Assembly: GCA_037447655.1 (NCBI GenBank) | Contig: JBBHKE010000434.1 | Location: 1 to 64,000 of the forward strand | Direction: 5' to 3' | Length of the DNA: 64,000 nt | From: Zygnema cylindricum | Lineage: Eukaryota; Streptophyta; Zygnematophyceae; Zygnematales; Zygnemataceae | Shown: positions 34,701 to 46,969 of the stretch, one piece after another | Layout of the letters: each line of letters starts with the position of its first letter | How positions within the stretch are numbered: position 1 is the first letter of the stretch | Position numbers and translations under genes: made by a program | The notes under the pieces: model-generated | Databases searched by the model: none | What the model saw: only the letters and a program-made list of their open reading frames with translations | What the model was told of the DNA's origin: nothing

Positions 34701-37700
34701 AGTGATTCCATGCTCATAGTCCAGTTTCAGTTTTTAACCCACATTCATAGCTGGAATGTTTTGTGATCTAGATATATCGATAAATATTTTGACTTTTTTG
34801 CATTGGACTTGGAATGAATGTTTGTACATATTTTTAGGTCCTTTTAGGGAGACCATGCTCGATTGTTTGATGACGAGATCAACCCATTTCAATATTAAAC
34901 CAACATACAAAGCTGGAGTCTTTTGTGGTCTAGGTATATACTTTGAGCTTTTGGCATTGAAACTTGGAATGAATGTTTGTGCAAATGTTTAGGTTCCTTT
35001 ATGGAGAACAGGCTCGATTTTTTGACGACGAGATCGACCCGAAGGCGCGACACGACAAAGTGGGACTGGTGGCTCTGGCCAGTGCTGGGAATAACCTGAA
35101 TGCTTCACAGGTGGGAACACTTTTAAAGTCGGCTTGGACTACCAGCATTTAGCGACAGTTGCTTTTTTTTTGTTTTTTTTAATAAATGGAGGCAAAGGCT
35201 TTTTAGACATTTGAGATCCATACTTCCGATGGGAGTGAACCGTGCGAGCTATATGTATATATAATTTACATGTACATGTGTATATAATGTATAATGTGCT
35301 AAGTATACAAGTATAGTGTTTTTATAATATATATAGTGTATAAGGAAAATCTATCTGCATTTTGTTTGCAACCAGGGGAGGTGAATCGACTATTGCTTAC
35401 GGATATTCCTGTTCAGATCGAGACAATGACGGTCGTTATTGTTCAAGGATTGTTAAAAGAATCCGCTCGAACTTTGCCAGGTTGCATATGTCTTTTCCAA
35501 AAGATTCAAAAGCATTCCCTCTTTGGCATGGTCAGTTTAAAAGGCTCTTTTTCTTGCAAAAGAGAACTGCCATCCTAAAAGCTAAACACTGATCGAAAAT
35601 ATTTTTTTAGGATTTTAACACGGATGTTTGGATGTTTTGGGCTCTTGGGAACAGTTTTACATAACTACTCGAGCAAGTATCGATTCATTGGATGGCAAAC
35701 ACACAGTAGGTTCCTGCCACTTAAATGTTTTGCCCTAGTTATTCTTTTGTTATGACAATTGTTATCAAGTGGAATTGCAAATCTTTTTATTGGAAAAACC
35801 CTTTTGTTTCGCAGGACTCAATTTACAGATAAAAATACACCAGTTTCTTAGTATGTGAATGAAAGGTGGTTACTCGATAGACAAGATTGCGAGTGCTCAT
35901 AAAAAACAGCAATCCACATAATTTCTAGGTCTTTTAGAAGATTTTTTGTTTTAGCTGAATGTAAATTCCTGGTATAACTTGAGATTATGTGAAGTTACAT
36001 TTGTTGATGAAGACTTGATAAACAAATAGATGTCCTTACGAATTACAAATTGATAACCTTAAGAATTTATGGATGTTCAACAAGCTTGCCGATACGCAAG
36101 AATTTTTTGGGAAATGATTGTAGATATTTGGAGAAATTGCCGAGGGGTTGGACACATTAATGCGAATTAATGAAGCTTATGTTGATGACGATGGTCGCCC
36201 ATATAAAAATATCAGGTTTTTGCTCCCAAATCTCTGGTAGTTGGTAAGGAAGTTTTTTCGATGTTTCAATAATGTTAGGTTCTTGTACTCTTATTTTCTT
36301 TTGCAGCCTTCACAAAACATGGGTGGAAGGAATGAATGGATTTAATGACCACAATTTTTGACATTTGAAGAAAACATAGATTTAAAATATCACTTGATCT
36401 CTAGAAAGGAGGATGTATTTTTGTCGACTATTCAATTTCCAGGATAAAGTTCATCAAATATCCAATAAAGACTGTGAGATATTTGAAAGGTTGTTCATTC
36501 TGTCTCACAAAACATTTGTTTGCCAGTGGAATATAGAGCATGACTATATAGGCTGATAAGAAATTGCTTCTATGATTAGTTATGTGAACTAGCTCATAAG
36601 CTCCTCAAGTGATAAGTAGATGTCCAGCTTTTGTTTTTGATTTTATTGCCATTGATTGGAAACCCTTCTCTTAACTCAAAATTTTAGACTTAGCTTCAAA
36701 TGATAGAGCACCAATTACGTTTACCTCCTCTGGTTTGGCTTAAAAATTTAAAAACATTAAACGACCTTAATACCCATATGTTTTAAAATTTGCAGAATCA
36801 AGCACACTCATATATTAGATGACCCCATCGATGATCCACCAGGATTGGAGGATCTTATTCCTCCAAAATCTCCTGAGTTGAAACCTCCGGCCGAGGTAGG
36901 CCCACTAACGACTTCCATTTTCATTTGTATCTAGTAGTGGTCTACTTTTTGTCTATACATTACACATAAAATACTGTTATGGATCAAATAATTATCTCGA
37001 TACATGTGTCACTTACAGTAACAATCGTGAAAGGTTTAAACTCGAATATTTCACCAAAGTGGTTTGTTACAGCAGTTGGGCAAATATGAACTCTCCCATA
37101 CTGTATTTTTTGTCCATAGTTTTAGTGTGCGAAAAAGTTACGGGTAGGTGGTTAACACTTGTTTAACGCTTATTTAAGCATCAAGTACGGTAAAATACGG
37201 AATAATTGTTGGAATTCTCCTTTGCTCCAAACTTGCCTAGCCAGCCGTAGTCCTAAATAACTCACATAAGAATTCTAATCTATGTTATTTACTTTGTTCC
37301 TAACTAGCGTCTAAGATTCAGTTTTCAGATCAGAATCTTTTGTTTCAGTTTCAGGCTAGATCTTTTATTTTCAGTTTCAGATTAGAGCTTTGGTTTTCTA
37401 CGAAAAGACACTTAGCCATTTCGTCTTACATTAGAAGAGTCAAGTGACTCTTCAGGATCACGTGAGCTCTAGAGTAGATTTCTGACATGTCACTTCGTGA
37501 CGTTCCCATTTGCTATTTAAGCTACTTTCCTTGTTGTAAATCTTAACCTTGTTCAATTGGCAATCCCTTATTTTGCCCTTTACTTACCTGTCCTTTCCTA
37601 CATTTTTGTCCGTTGCCATGTCTTGTAATTCAATAGTAATCACATATAGTGCTCTAATACTTCCAATCGCACATCAAAATTATGTTTTTTTTACATTTTG

Positions 37701-38114
37701 CTATTCCATTGCACATTTTTTCCGACAGCTGCTTTAGTCCAAATTTTAGCCATGAAATAATGATGACAAGACAGCTCATGTGACTCAATTCTCTTGTGAA
37801 ATTAGCAAAAGAAAAAAGCATTAGTCCCGAATGTACTTGCCAAGTACCAATTTTCGTGTAGTTTTTGGACTTTTTTCCATTTAAATAATGAACTATTGTC
37901 ATCCCAGTGTCTAAATATATGTGATGTTAAATGAGGTGAATGTCTAACACTTCCCTTCCTGTCTCACACATCTCCTCTCTCTCTCGCTCACTCCCTTCTG
38001 CCCTCTCTCTTCCTCTCCTTCTGTCTCTAGGGCGAGGAGATCCGCCTAGAAGATGACTGGGTTCGGGAAGGAGCCTTAGCTGAGGGAAAGGATGATGAAG
38101 ATTTGACCGGATGA
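31712..38114 (+). CDS. CYP59-like cyclophilin, N-terminal part (PPIase domain)
   Basis: N-terminal half of a plant-type cyclophilin-RRM-zinc-knuckle protein, a nuclear class linked to pre-mRNA processing and RNA polymerase II. Exons: 31712-31809, 34176-34280, 34993-35110, 35655-35705, 36124-36215, 36796-36895 and 38031-38114. Motifs: [94 protein letters not shown] and RLEDDWV. The catalytic Arg of active cyclophilins is replaced (FHNVQKDF), as is usual in this family. Exon 7 runs into TGA at 38112-38114, giving 215 residues, before any RRM sequence. About 45 residues usual in the family, including the first RRM strand, are not found between here and 38473. The rest of the gene follows in the next entry. 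Confidence 0.9.
32100..32190. repeat. TAATACAATA AT-rich repeat
   Basis: Imperfect tandem TAATACATA/TAATATAAT units in intron 1 of the CYP59-like gene. Confidence 0.7.
32355..32880 (+). repeat. GTGAGTGGCTTGGA minisatellite
   Basis: About 525 bp of a degenerate ~20-base unit built on GAGTGAGTGGCTTGGA. Many copies differ by substitutions and small indels, so the array is old. It lies in the 2.4-kb first intron of the CYP59-like gene. Confidence 0.85.
34331..34556. mobile_element. ~226-bp diverged TACACCG-family element
   Basis: The left end TACACACTGAATTGTTATTA and the right end TAGCGGTTCACGGTGTA resemble inverted termini of the family. The interior is AT-rich and non-coding. It lies in intron 2 of the CYP59-like gene. 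Confidence 0.5.
34753..34892 (+). pseudogene. Decayed duplicate of CYP59 exon 3 and its acceptor
   Basis: This stretch parallels 34920-35041: the intronic TTTTGTGATCTAG/TTTTGTGGTCTAG and GGAATGAATGTTTGT strings, the TTTAG acceptor, and the first ~50 bases of exon 3 all recur about 155 bp earlier. The upstream copy is mutated (for example GGGAGACCATGCTCGATTG against GGAGAACAGGCTCGATTTT) and loses the reading frame. It is a tandem duplication that left a decoy exon start. Confidence 0.8.
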
Positions 38115-38472
38115 CGATTTTTCCGGATTTTTGAACTGGATGGATCGAGTGGAGTTATCGACTGAATATCGACGCCTTTGCTGAGCGGATCTGAACTGAT
38201 TGATCGGATGTGGCGTGTGTCGACGCAATCCGGTCGATTCCAGGCAGCTCCCTCCTCCTCATATGACTTATTTTATGGGTCTCTATGCTATGAAACTGAA
38301 GGAACTATATAATAAATATTACTTGTATATTTACAATAGCTAGTTCTTGTGTTGCTAATGGGGTTTGATTATTATCAAATATACATGTATATTATGTATA
38401 ACTATTAATTATATACTATAATGTTATATGATTTAATAATTTATATATTATTTTGGGGTTTTATGGGTGCAG
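38115..38472 (+). other. Spacer between the two CYP59 halves
   Basis: Holds no sequence resembling the first RRM strand. The first ~200 bp behind the TGA contain an AATAAATATT motif near 38312 and read like a 3' UTR; the rest is AT-rich and leads to the TGGGTGCAG acceptor of the next exon. Confidence 0.5.
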
Positions 38473-41400
38473 GACGAGGATTTGGAGATCATCTTTTCGA
38501 GATTCGGCAAAATAGTTTCGTAAGTCTTTGTCCTTAGAGAGGGAGAGGGGGGTGAGGGGGAGGGGGAGGGGAAGGAAGGGAGGGAGGGAGGGAGAGAGAG
38601 AGGGAGGGAGGAGGGAAAGAGGGAGGTCGAGACTTCTTGTATCACACCAACGAAATGACCTCTTATTTTTTTGTGGTACCCTTGATAGTTGAGTTCCATC
38701 TTTTTATTCAGACCTACTTTCTCTCTTGTACTATTCTTTACCCTCTAGTTTTTTCCTTTTTTTTCCTAACATTTCACTGTTCTTATTCTGTACTTCCTGT
38801 ACTTTCCTGTAGTTTTCTGTACTTTTCTGTACCTTTTCGAATTGCTGTGCTTGTCATCGTATCCTCTAAACTATTCTTTTATTGACCTTTCTGTAACAAT
38901 ATTTGTTTAGAATAACGGATTGTAAACTTTTTGTTTTAGGGACTTCGATTGAGAATAGTCAGGTCCCGTATTTTTTCTTTTTTTAATTTCATCCATGTTT
39001 AATGTAAAATGAAAGGACCTCTTTAAGCGAGACCTATTTTTTATCTCACTTCTCGTTTTGATTCAAGTGTTAAGTCGATTGGAAAAATAAAGTTTCAATT
39101 TTTTTCTGGGGTCGGTTTTTCGACTTGCAGAGCAGATGTGATTCGAGACTTCAAAACTGGAGATAGCCTTTGTTACGCTTTTATCGGTGAGATTTTGTTC
39201 CGTAATTCCCATTATCTCCATTATTTTCGTAGGTGAACGTACTTTGAGTACTTTTATCATTTCCACAGTTTTTGTATTTTCGCTACTTTAGCATTTCCTC
39301 GGTTTTTCAGGTGGAGTTAAGGTGTAGTGGACCTGCTGAGCAAATATGAGTAGTGATTAGTGAATTGGGATATTGGGAAATGAAAAAAAAAATGAAAAAT
39401 GGGAAAATTGGAAAATTGGAAAGTGGAAAAATCAGAAAACTGGAAAATTGGAAAATTGGAGATTGGAATATTTTGGAACTTAAATTCTTGAAATTTAGTA
39501 GTTGGGAGTTGGTATTGGAAAGAGGAGTGGAAATTGGACTGTGGAAAGTGGAAATTAGAAATTGGAAATTGGAAACTGGAAACTGGAAACTGGAAGCTGG
39601 GAGCATGAAACTGGGAACGGAAAACTGAAGAGTGTAAACTGCAAAAGTGATTTATGCCTGGCTTTCATATGTACTTATTGTTATCGGGACATTGCCATTT
39701 TGTGAAATACAGAGTTTGAAACGAAAGAGGCTTCTGAGGCAGCATATTTCAAGGTGAAGTTTTAGTACACTTTTAGTTGGTTTTGTTTACAGTGGAAAAG
39801 TGGATCCAAATATTTTTGTATTTTCTTGGGAATTGCATGCATGAAAATTTCCTTTATAGTGGAGTAATATTATCAATAGATTTGGGGAGTCATATTTGCA
39901 GGAAGCTTTTGTGAACATCTTTATCTCTTGTCTTTCTATGTGGATTAAGACATCAAGAGGTGTATAGTTTAACTTGAAGTTTTTCAAGGTTATGTTGTGA
40001 TTATTTTGTCGCCCATCTTTGGTTAAGCAGATGGACAATGTATTAATAGATGATCGGCGAATCCATGTCGATTTTAGTCAGTCTGTGGGACGCCTTTGGA
40101 ATCGATTTCGCAAATTCGGGACTAAGGATTCTGCGACTCAAGGTGAATTTTGTGCTCCCTCTCTCTCCCTTCCCTTGCCCTCTCCCTCTCCCTCTCCCTC
40201 GCCCTCTCCCTCGCCCTCTCCCTCTCCCTCTCCCTCTCCCTCTCCCTCTCCCTCTCCCTCTCCCTCTCCCTCTCCCGCTCCCTCTCCCGCTCCCTCTCCC
40301 TTCCTCCCACCTTCATCCTATTTTCTCTTCTCCATTGTACTCGAGATAACGAATTTAATTCAGTCCAATTTATCTTTTCTCCTCTATTGAGTGTTTTGTG
40401 ACCCAAATGTCTTAAGAGGCTAACCTTAAGCATTTATCTTCTCTATATGTTATCCATTACAACATAATTGATTTTTAATTTGCTGGGTTTTCTAAACAGA
40501 ATCTTTGTACTGATTGTGCTGACGACAATTGGGCCGGATTCATTTAGTTTTTCTTTCCTTTTCTTTATCTTTTCATTTTCTTTTCTTATTCTTTTCTTTC
40601 CTTTTCGTTTTCTTTTCCTTTAGGGGGGGGAGATTTCGGCCCTAAAGCGAAATCACAGGGCTGTTTTAAATGTGGAGAACATGGTCACTTTGCTCGAGAA
40701 TGTCCAAATTCGGAAAAAATGGATAATAATAATCAGGAAGAGGAGGAAAAGGAGCCTGTAAAACCTAAATATGAGCTTAAGGATACTGGAGGGCAAATAG
40801 GAGGCTCTAGGAGGAGGTAAGAGGTTCTTTTCCAAAGGATATTTTTGGTAATTGGGCCATAGTTGTAAAGTTCCCAAAAACGTGGTCATGTTATACATTT
40901 GCAAATTTTATTAAATTTCAATTCTGTCTTTGCTAGAAAATATGATACCATTTCACATTCCTCACTGTAGAACAATGAAATGGTTGACAAAAAGGGGGAA
41001 TTGGATTGCAATTGGATGTAACGTGGGGAGAAAACTGTTTAGTTTTGAAGTGTGTTACAAATAAATTGAAGACTTACCTATTTTGTTTGTGCCAGAGGAA
41101 TAATTGTTCTATGTTTAGTAAAAATTTTGTAGTTACCTTCCATTGACAAACAAACAGGTTATCTTATCGTGCTTGTAATTTCTAATGTGGGAATGGGGAA
41201 TATTTGATTCGAATACTGTAAGAGATCCCAAAAAAATCCTTAAACACTGTAATTAATGGAGAGAGCCCTGACATTGGTCGATAATTGGGATGTGGGTGTA
41301 GCTATGGCCTTGTATTTGAGGAAGAATCAGAAGATGGGGAAAAGTCTGGCTTGAAAGGAAGGAAATTTAAGGGTGAGAGGGAGTATAAGAAAGCCACTTC

Positions 41401-41935
41401 TCCACACAAACAAGAGAGGAAAGAAGGTTTTTATTCAACGAAGGACCACAGAAGGGCGGAGGAACAGCCACGGGAGCATGAGCCAAGACGAGAGAGGGAA
41501 AGGTATCGTGAAATAGATTACGATAACAGTGACAAAAATGACCGTAAACGTGAGAGGGAAGAGAGGAGGGAAGAGAGAACGTCTAAAGATGTGAGGAGAC
41601 ATTGTAGGGATGAAGACAGGACAGAGGATCGAGATAATGGAGGGTATGATGAGAGAAGGTCTCGGGTGGATGGTCGAGGGAGAAGAGAGTATGAAGATAA
41701 CTTAAACACTGTCAAGCGATCTCGGTATGATGTGGAAAGGCAGTCTCGTTATGATGGGGAGAGGGAGTCGAGGCGAGGATATGAGAGAGGGAATGGTTCA
41801 AGTAGAAAAAATGATTCCTTCGAGGAAGAACGAAGGCAGGAGTCGAAGTCAAAATCAAGGAGAGAGGAAGACAGTAGAGGCCATCGAGAGCGTTATGATA
41901 AGTCTGGGTCAGACCCGCGTGGAAGGAGAGATTAG
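38473..41935 (+). CDS. CYP59-like cyclophilin, C-terminal part (RRM, zinc knuckle, RD/RE tail)
   Basis: Continues the gene begun at 31712. Exons: 38473-38519, 39131-39186, 39713-39753, 40031-40142, 40624-40816 and 41302-41935; phases agree and give 360 residues to a TAG stop. RRM from the first helix onward: [33 protein letters not shown] (RNP1 region), [15 protein letters not shown], then [16 protein letters not shown]. Zinc knuckle [14 protein letters not shown] (C-x2-C-x4-H-x4-C). The tail is rich in Arg, Glu, Asp and Ser. The order equals plant CYP59. The first RRM strand is missing upstream, so as sequenced this half has no start of its own. Exons 12 and 13 (40624-40816 and 41302-41935) are repeated identically 2352 bp downstream. 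Confidence 0.88.
38540..38630. repeat. GGGAGG purine microsatellite
   Basis: Tandem G/A tract in the intron after the first RRM exon. Confidence 0.85.
39355..39640. repeat. GGAAATTGGAAACTGGA minisatellite
   Basis: Degenerate tandem units of 7-16 bases (GAAATTGGAAAATTGGA and variants) in an intron of the CYP59-like gene. Open frames on both strands are by-products. Confidence 0.8.
40160..40300. repeat. CCCTCT hexanucleotide array
   Basis: Near-perfect (CCCTCT)n with CCCTCG and CCCGCT variants in the intron before the zinc-knuckle exon. The left breakpoint of the 2352-bp duplication lies in this array. Confidence 0.9.
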
Positions 41936-42053
41936 AAATTGTAGTTAGGATCTGGTGAGAGCTTATAAGATTTTGATATATTGTCTGTATGGATTTAGTC
42001 TTTTGTTTGTTTGTAACCGTGAGAGAAAAAGAAAAAAAAATGAAGCAGTGGTT

Positions 42054-42590
42054 CGACCGTGCAAAATTGTACTTTATTAAGTAAAAAGGTACAAATAATG
42101 ATTTAATACAATCGCGCTCGCACGTGAAATCGCACTAAACGAAAAATCAATCACATCGACAAAAAGCCGTTCGCATAACTCTCGTCCGTCGACAGCATCG
42201 TCGTCAGTGTGAACATTAGCTGAGTGAAAAAGTTCTATCACATAAATTAGAGTTCATTACTCTAATTGTTTTTTTTGGTTTTTTTACTCTAATTTTTTCA
42301 TTACTCTAATTACGATTCGCGGTGTACTGTAATTTACCGTACCATACTTTGAATGCTAACTGTACTTCTGAACGCTAACTGTGACATTGAGCGCTAAATG
42401 TACTTTTGAACCCTAACTGTACTTTTGAAGTTGACGACGTCTGGGATGAGCGAAGCATGATGTACGCGACATGTCCCATGGATGCCATGATGTCGTTCCA
42501 CTCTCTCTCGCTCTCTCTCTCTCTCCCCCGCAATTTAATCTCAACAGTGGCGTGACGAGACGAGACGTGACGTGACGTAACGTGAACTCT
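42054..42590. other. Unique insert between the two duplicated blocks
   Basis: About 540 bp absent from the duplicated unit. Includes a partial inverted-repeat element end (ACTCTAATTACGATTCGCGGTGTA near 42300-42330 in pieces), four variants of GAACGCTAACTGTAC (42350-42425), and a (CT)n/CCCTCT stretch leading into the second copy. It suggests insertion of mobile DNA at the junction. Confidence 0.6.
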
Positions 42591-42652
42591 CCCTCCCCTC
42601 TCCCTCGCCCTCTCCCTCGCCCTCTCCCTCTCCCTCTCCCGCTCCCTCTCCC

Positions 42653-44405
42653 TTCCTCCCACCTTCATCCTATTTTCTCTTCTCCATTGTACTCGAGATA
42701 ACGAATTTAATTCAGTCCAATTTATCTTTTCTCCTCTATTGAGTGTTTTGTGACCCAAATGTCTTAAGAGGCTAACCTTAAGCATTTATCTTCTCTATAT
42801 GTTATCCATTACAACATAATTGATTTTTAATTTGCTGGGTTTTCTAAACAGAATCTTTGTACTGATTGTGCTGACGACAATTGGGCCGGATTCATTTAGT
42901 TTTTCTTTCCTTTTCTTTATCTTTTCATTTTCTTTTCTTATTCTTTTCTTTCCTTTTCGTTTTCTTTTCCTTTAGGGGGGGGAGATTTCGGCCCTAAAGC
43001 GAAATCACAGGGCTGTTTTAAATGTGGAGAACATGGTCACTTTGCTCGAGAATGTCCAAATTCGGAAAAAATGGATAATAATAATCAGGAAGAGGAGGAA
43101 AAGGAGCCTGTAAAACCTAAATATGAGCTTAAGGATACTGGAGGGCAAATAGGAGGCTCTAGGAGGAGGTAAGAGGTTCTTTTCCAAAGGATATTTTTGG
43201 TAATTGGGCCATAGTTGTAAAGTTCCCAAAAACGTGGTCATGTTATACATTTGCAAATTTTATTAAATTTCAATTCTGTCTTTGCTAGAAAATATGATAC
43301 CATTTCACATTCCTCACTGTAGAACAATGAAATGGTTGACAAAAAGGGGGAATTGGATTGCAATTGGATGTAACGTGGGGAGAAAACTGTTTAGTTTTGA
43401 AGTGTGTTACAAATAAATTGAAGACTTACCTATTTTGTTTGTGCCAGAGGAATAATTGTTCTATGTTTAGTAAAAATTTTGTAGTTACCTTCCATTGACA
43501 AACAAACAGGTTATCTTATCGTGCTTGTAATTTCTAATGTGGGAATGGGGAATATTTGATTCGAATACTGTAAGAGATCCCAAAAAAATCCTTAAACACT
43601 GTAATTAATGGAGAGAGCCCTGACATTGGTCGATAATTGGGATGTGGGTGTAGCTATGGCCTTGTATTTGAGGAAGAATCAGAAGATGGGGAAAAGTCTG
43701 GCTTGAAAGGAAGGAAATTTAAGGGTGAGAGGGAGTATAAGAAAGCCACTTCTCCACACAAACAAGAGAGGAAAGAAGGTTTTTATTCAACGAAGGACCA
43801 CAGAAGGGCGGAGGAACAGCCACGGGAGCATGAGCCAAGACGAGAGAGGGAAAGGTATCGTGAAATAGATTACGATAACAGTGACAAAAATGACCGTAAA
43901 CGTGAGAGGGAAGAGAGGAGGGAAGAGAGAACGTCTAAAGATGTGAGGAGACATTGTAGGGATGAAGACAGGACAGAGGATCGAGATAATGGAGGGTATG
44001 ATGAGAGAAGGTCTCGGGTGGATGGTCGAGGGAGAAGAGAGTATGAAGATAACTTAAACACTGTCAAGCGATCTCGGTATGATGTGGAAAGGCAGTCTCG
44101 TTATGATGGGGAGAGGGAGTCGAGGCGAGGATATGAGAGAGGGAATGGTTCAAGTAGAAAAAATGATTCCTTCGAGGAAGAACGAAGGCAGGAGTCGAAG
44201 TCAAAATCAAGGAGAGAGGAAGACAGTAGAGGCCATCGAGAGCGTTATGATAAGTCTGGGTCAGACCCGCGTGGAAGGAGAGATTAGAAATTGTAGTTAG
44301 GATCTGGTGAGAGCTTATAAGATTTTGATATATTGTCTGTATGGATTTAGTCTTTTGTTTGTTTGTAACCGTGAGAGAAAAAGAAAAAAAAATGAAGCAG
44401 TGGTT
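42653..44405 (+). repeat. Second copy of a 1.75-kb block (first copy 40301-42053)
   Basis: Sequence from the CCTTCCTCCCACC motif to GAAGCAGTGGTT is repeated with a constant 2352-bp offset and no difference that I could find, introns included. The left junction lies in the CCCTCT array, the right junction at GGTT (42053 and 44405). Identity of introns means the duplication is very recent, or it is an assembly artefact. Confidence 0.92.
42976..44287 (+). pseudogene. Duplicate zinc-knuckle and RD/RE exons of CYP59
   Basis: Exons at 42976-43168 and 43654-44287 are exact copies of the last two CYP59 exons, with intact splice sites, reading frame and TAG stop. There is no upstream promoter or RRM in this copy. 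Transcripts could still use it as an alternative 3' end, since the acceptor at 42976 is identical to that at 40624 and the exon phase fits exon 11. I call it a partial gene duplicate. Confidence 0.8.
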
Positions 44406-46204
44406 TAACTGGTGACATTTGCACAATTACTGGAATATGTTTCTAACCGCTCTTGTTTCTAAAAAGGATATGGCGTCCAAAAGTGTATGACAATACACTA
44501 TCCGTTACCTTAATATATGATATAAAAAACAGATTTTTGTTATTTTTTCCTTCCGTCTATCCTCTGTTTATATTTTGCTTCTTTCTTTACTCGTTTTGCA
44601 TTTTTTTCTTCATGAATTAAGCAAGGCGTTAAATACTGTCTCCGAGCATGTTAAGGTCCTATCATCAGGAAAGCAAAGACATATGAAAAGGTCACTCATT
44701 GTAAGTTCATATTGTTGGCTTACCAATCAGAAAAGCGATGCATGGGGATCCTTTTCACTGTAGTATTATGCTGATTATACTCAACTAAGTGACAGTCAAC
44801 AGAGGCATCTCTTAGGTATGAAGTAACTATGTAGTTTCCGCAAAGGGAGTAGTCAGTATATTACTAGAAAAAACGTAAAAACACGACTTTGTATGACACA
44901 GCCTACAGAGTTGAGTGAGTTAAGTGATTAAAAGCATAGGAACTTAGAGGATAAATAATAGACACTGGAATGCTTCAGCTTCAAATGCTCGCAAAGCAGT
45001 ATATCCACCCTTCGCATCCCTCTCCCACTTTCCATCACCCCCTCCGACTCATCTGTACCTTTGAAAACCAATTGAATTTCTGTAAGTCACCAAGGTGAGT
45101 ATGACATAAAGCTGAATGGGCAACTTCTTGAGGCTGGTGGTGTACAACACGTATTCCATCCTTCTTTTATGAGCATAGACAATTGGAATTCTTTTCCAAT
45201 GCCATATCACGACGACCATGAAATTCGACGGAGGGGGAGGGGGAGGGGGAGGGGAGAGGGAGAGGGAGAGGGAGAGGGAGAGAGAGGGAGAGGGAGAGCA
45301 AAGGAAAGAGAACAATTTAGGGTTTTAAACACGGTTAGAGATAGGGAAAAAGAGGAATAAATCTTTAATCTTAAAGAGACATAGTGAGAGAGCGAGAGAA
45401 AGACAAAAATTAACTTACTTGTTTTATATATTCTCGGAAAATCTTTAGGGAATTTTTGAATTGGCCGCGATCGAAAACGCTTATCCTTTGGCTTGAAATT
45501 ATTTAATCATCCTATTAATTACTTTTGAAATAATGTTGATTGAGACATTTATATTTTGAGAACTATTAGTGAACAAAATGAATACAACAAAACGGAAAAT
45601 GCGAGAATGGCCACAATTCCGTTGTTTTGGCGGGTTTATGTAATAAAACAGAGTGATAACATTAAGAAAGTAGGAAAAATGTAGAAATGAAATGGCACCT
45701 GCTTTCACGTGGTGGATAGAGCTCCCGTATGGTTATTAAATATATAGTATAATTGATTTGTTTTTTTTAGTGTGCGAGTTTGTCACTTGCCAAATGTTTG
45801 TTCCATAATCCTCGTCATGGAAACGAGAGTTCAACAATGGATATTGAGTACTCAACGTGGAGATAAAGGCGAACCAATCATTTGTCATTTTCAGTCCGTC
45901 TTTTACATTTCTTTTTAAAAATGTACCCAATTAGAGTTTTGTGTGTTGATTTTGCAATTGAAAACAAAACATTTCGTACGGCGTAATACGAAGAGGTCCT
46001 CATTTTTGTAAACAACCTCACTTTTCCTCTAATGTAACCTTAACTTTAATTATGATGGTCGATGACAACTTGGTTGGTTATCATGCCAACTTGTTTGGGT
46101 ACAGGTGTTACCCTATGGAAATGTGTATGAAAATTAACGTTACAAGTACATTGCATGTGTTAGGCACGGCCAAGCAACATAAATAAGATGAGGTTGTGGA
46201 ACAC
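44406..46204. other. Unannotated DNA with GAGAGG repeat
   Basis: AT-rich sequence with a GGGAGAGG array at 45228-45300. An exon-like stretch near 44622-44710 (GCGTTAAATACTG to a GTAAGTTC donor) has no recognisable family. No other supported feature. Confidence 0.35.
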
Positions 46205-46535
46205 TTAGGGTACGGCCCCATGTGGCTAAGTACGGGTTTTTTTCTGTTGTTTTCCTCATAGATGTCCTATGCGCATAAAACGCACGGAGTAAACTAACGA
46301 ATACTACGTAGAGTGCGCATAAAACAATTTCAAAATTTTAAAATTCGTAGTTAAAATTCCTACTTTTTTTGGACTTTCAAATTTCAAAAAAAATCAATAT
46401 TCAATACCCTAAAAAACTGAAAAGTGCAACAAACTCGCGACGAGCGCCTGAATTTACAGCGTCTCCAAAGTGGAGGACAGATGAAAATAAGCGCGCGCAA
46501 ATGACGCAAAACGGCTCAAGGAAGCCGCCCGTTGG

Positions 46536-46690
46536 AGATGCCATAAATTCCGCCGCTCGCCGCTCAGATAAATTACGCGTGCGAGACGCCATGAATTCCG
46601 CGGCTCGCCGCTCAGATAAAAATACGCCTGCAAGACGCCATAAGTTCCGCGGCTCGTCGCTCATATAAAAATACGCGCGCGCAAATGAAG
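46536..46690 (+). repeat. 49-bp tandem repeat (three copies)
   Basis: Units of the type GACGCCATAAATTCCGC-CGCTCGCCGCTCAGATAA-ATACGCGTGCGA, about 49 bp each. The frame across them repeats NSAARRSDK. They lie in the left arm of the outer Harbinger-like element. Confidence 0.75.
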
Positions 46691-46969
46691 CGAAAGTGCA
46701 AAATAGAAAAGTGCAACGAACAAGCGACGAGCGGTGGAATTTACGGCGTCTCCAACGGCGGCTTCCTTCAGAAGACGGAGTGGAAGACACAAAAAATACG
46801 CGCGCGCAATTGAAGCATTTATGTCTGTACAATTTTTTGTACAGTGTGAGACGTACGAAATTTACGAAAGCTACGAAACAAACGAATACTACGTAGTTTT
46901 CGTAAAAAAGTCAAAATCCGTACGAATTAGACATCTATGGTTTTTAAAACTTAGCCCCGTAGTGCCTAA

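Noticed and set aside
40019-40433. Ser-Pro and Arg-Glu rich frames on both strands
   Set aside because: The + strand frame extends CYP59 exon 11 through its donor into the CCCTCT array; the rest is repeat shadow.
44575-44763. Possible exon (ALNTVSEHVKVLSSGKQ) with a GTAAGT donor
   Set aside because: Plausible splice sites, but no recognisable family and no partner exons.
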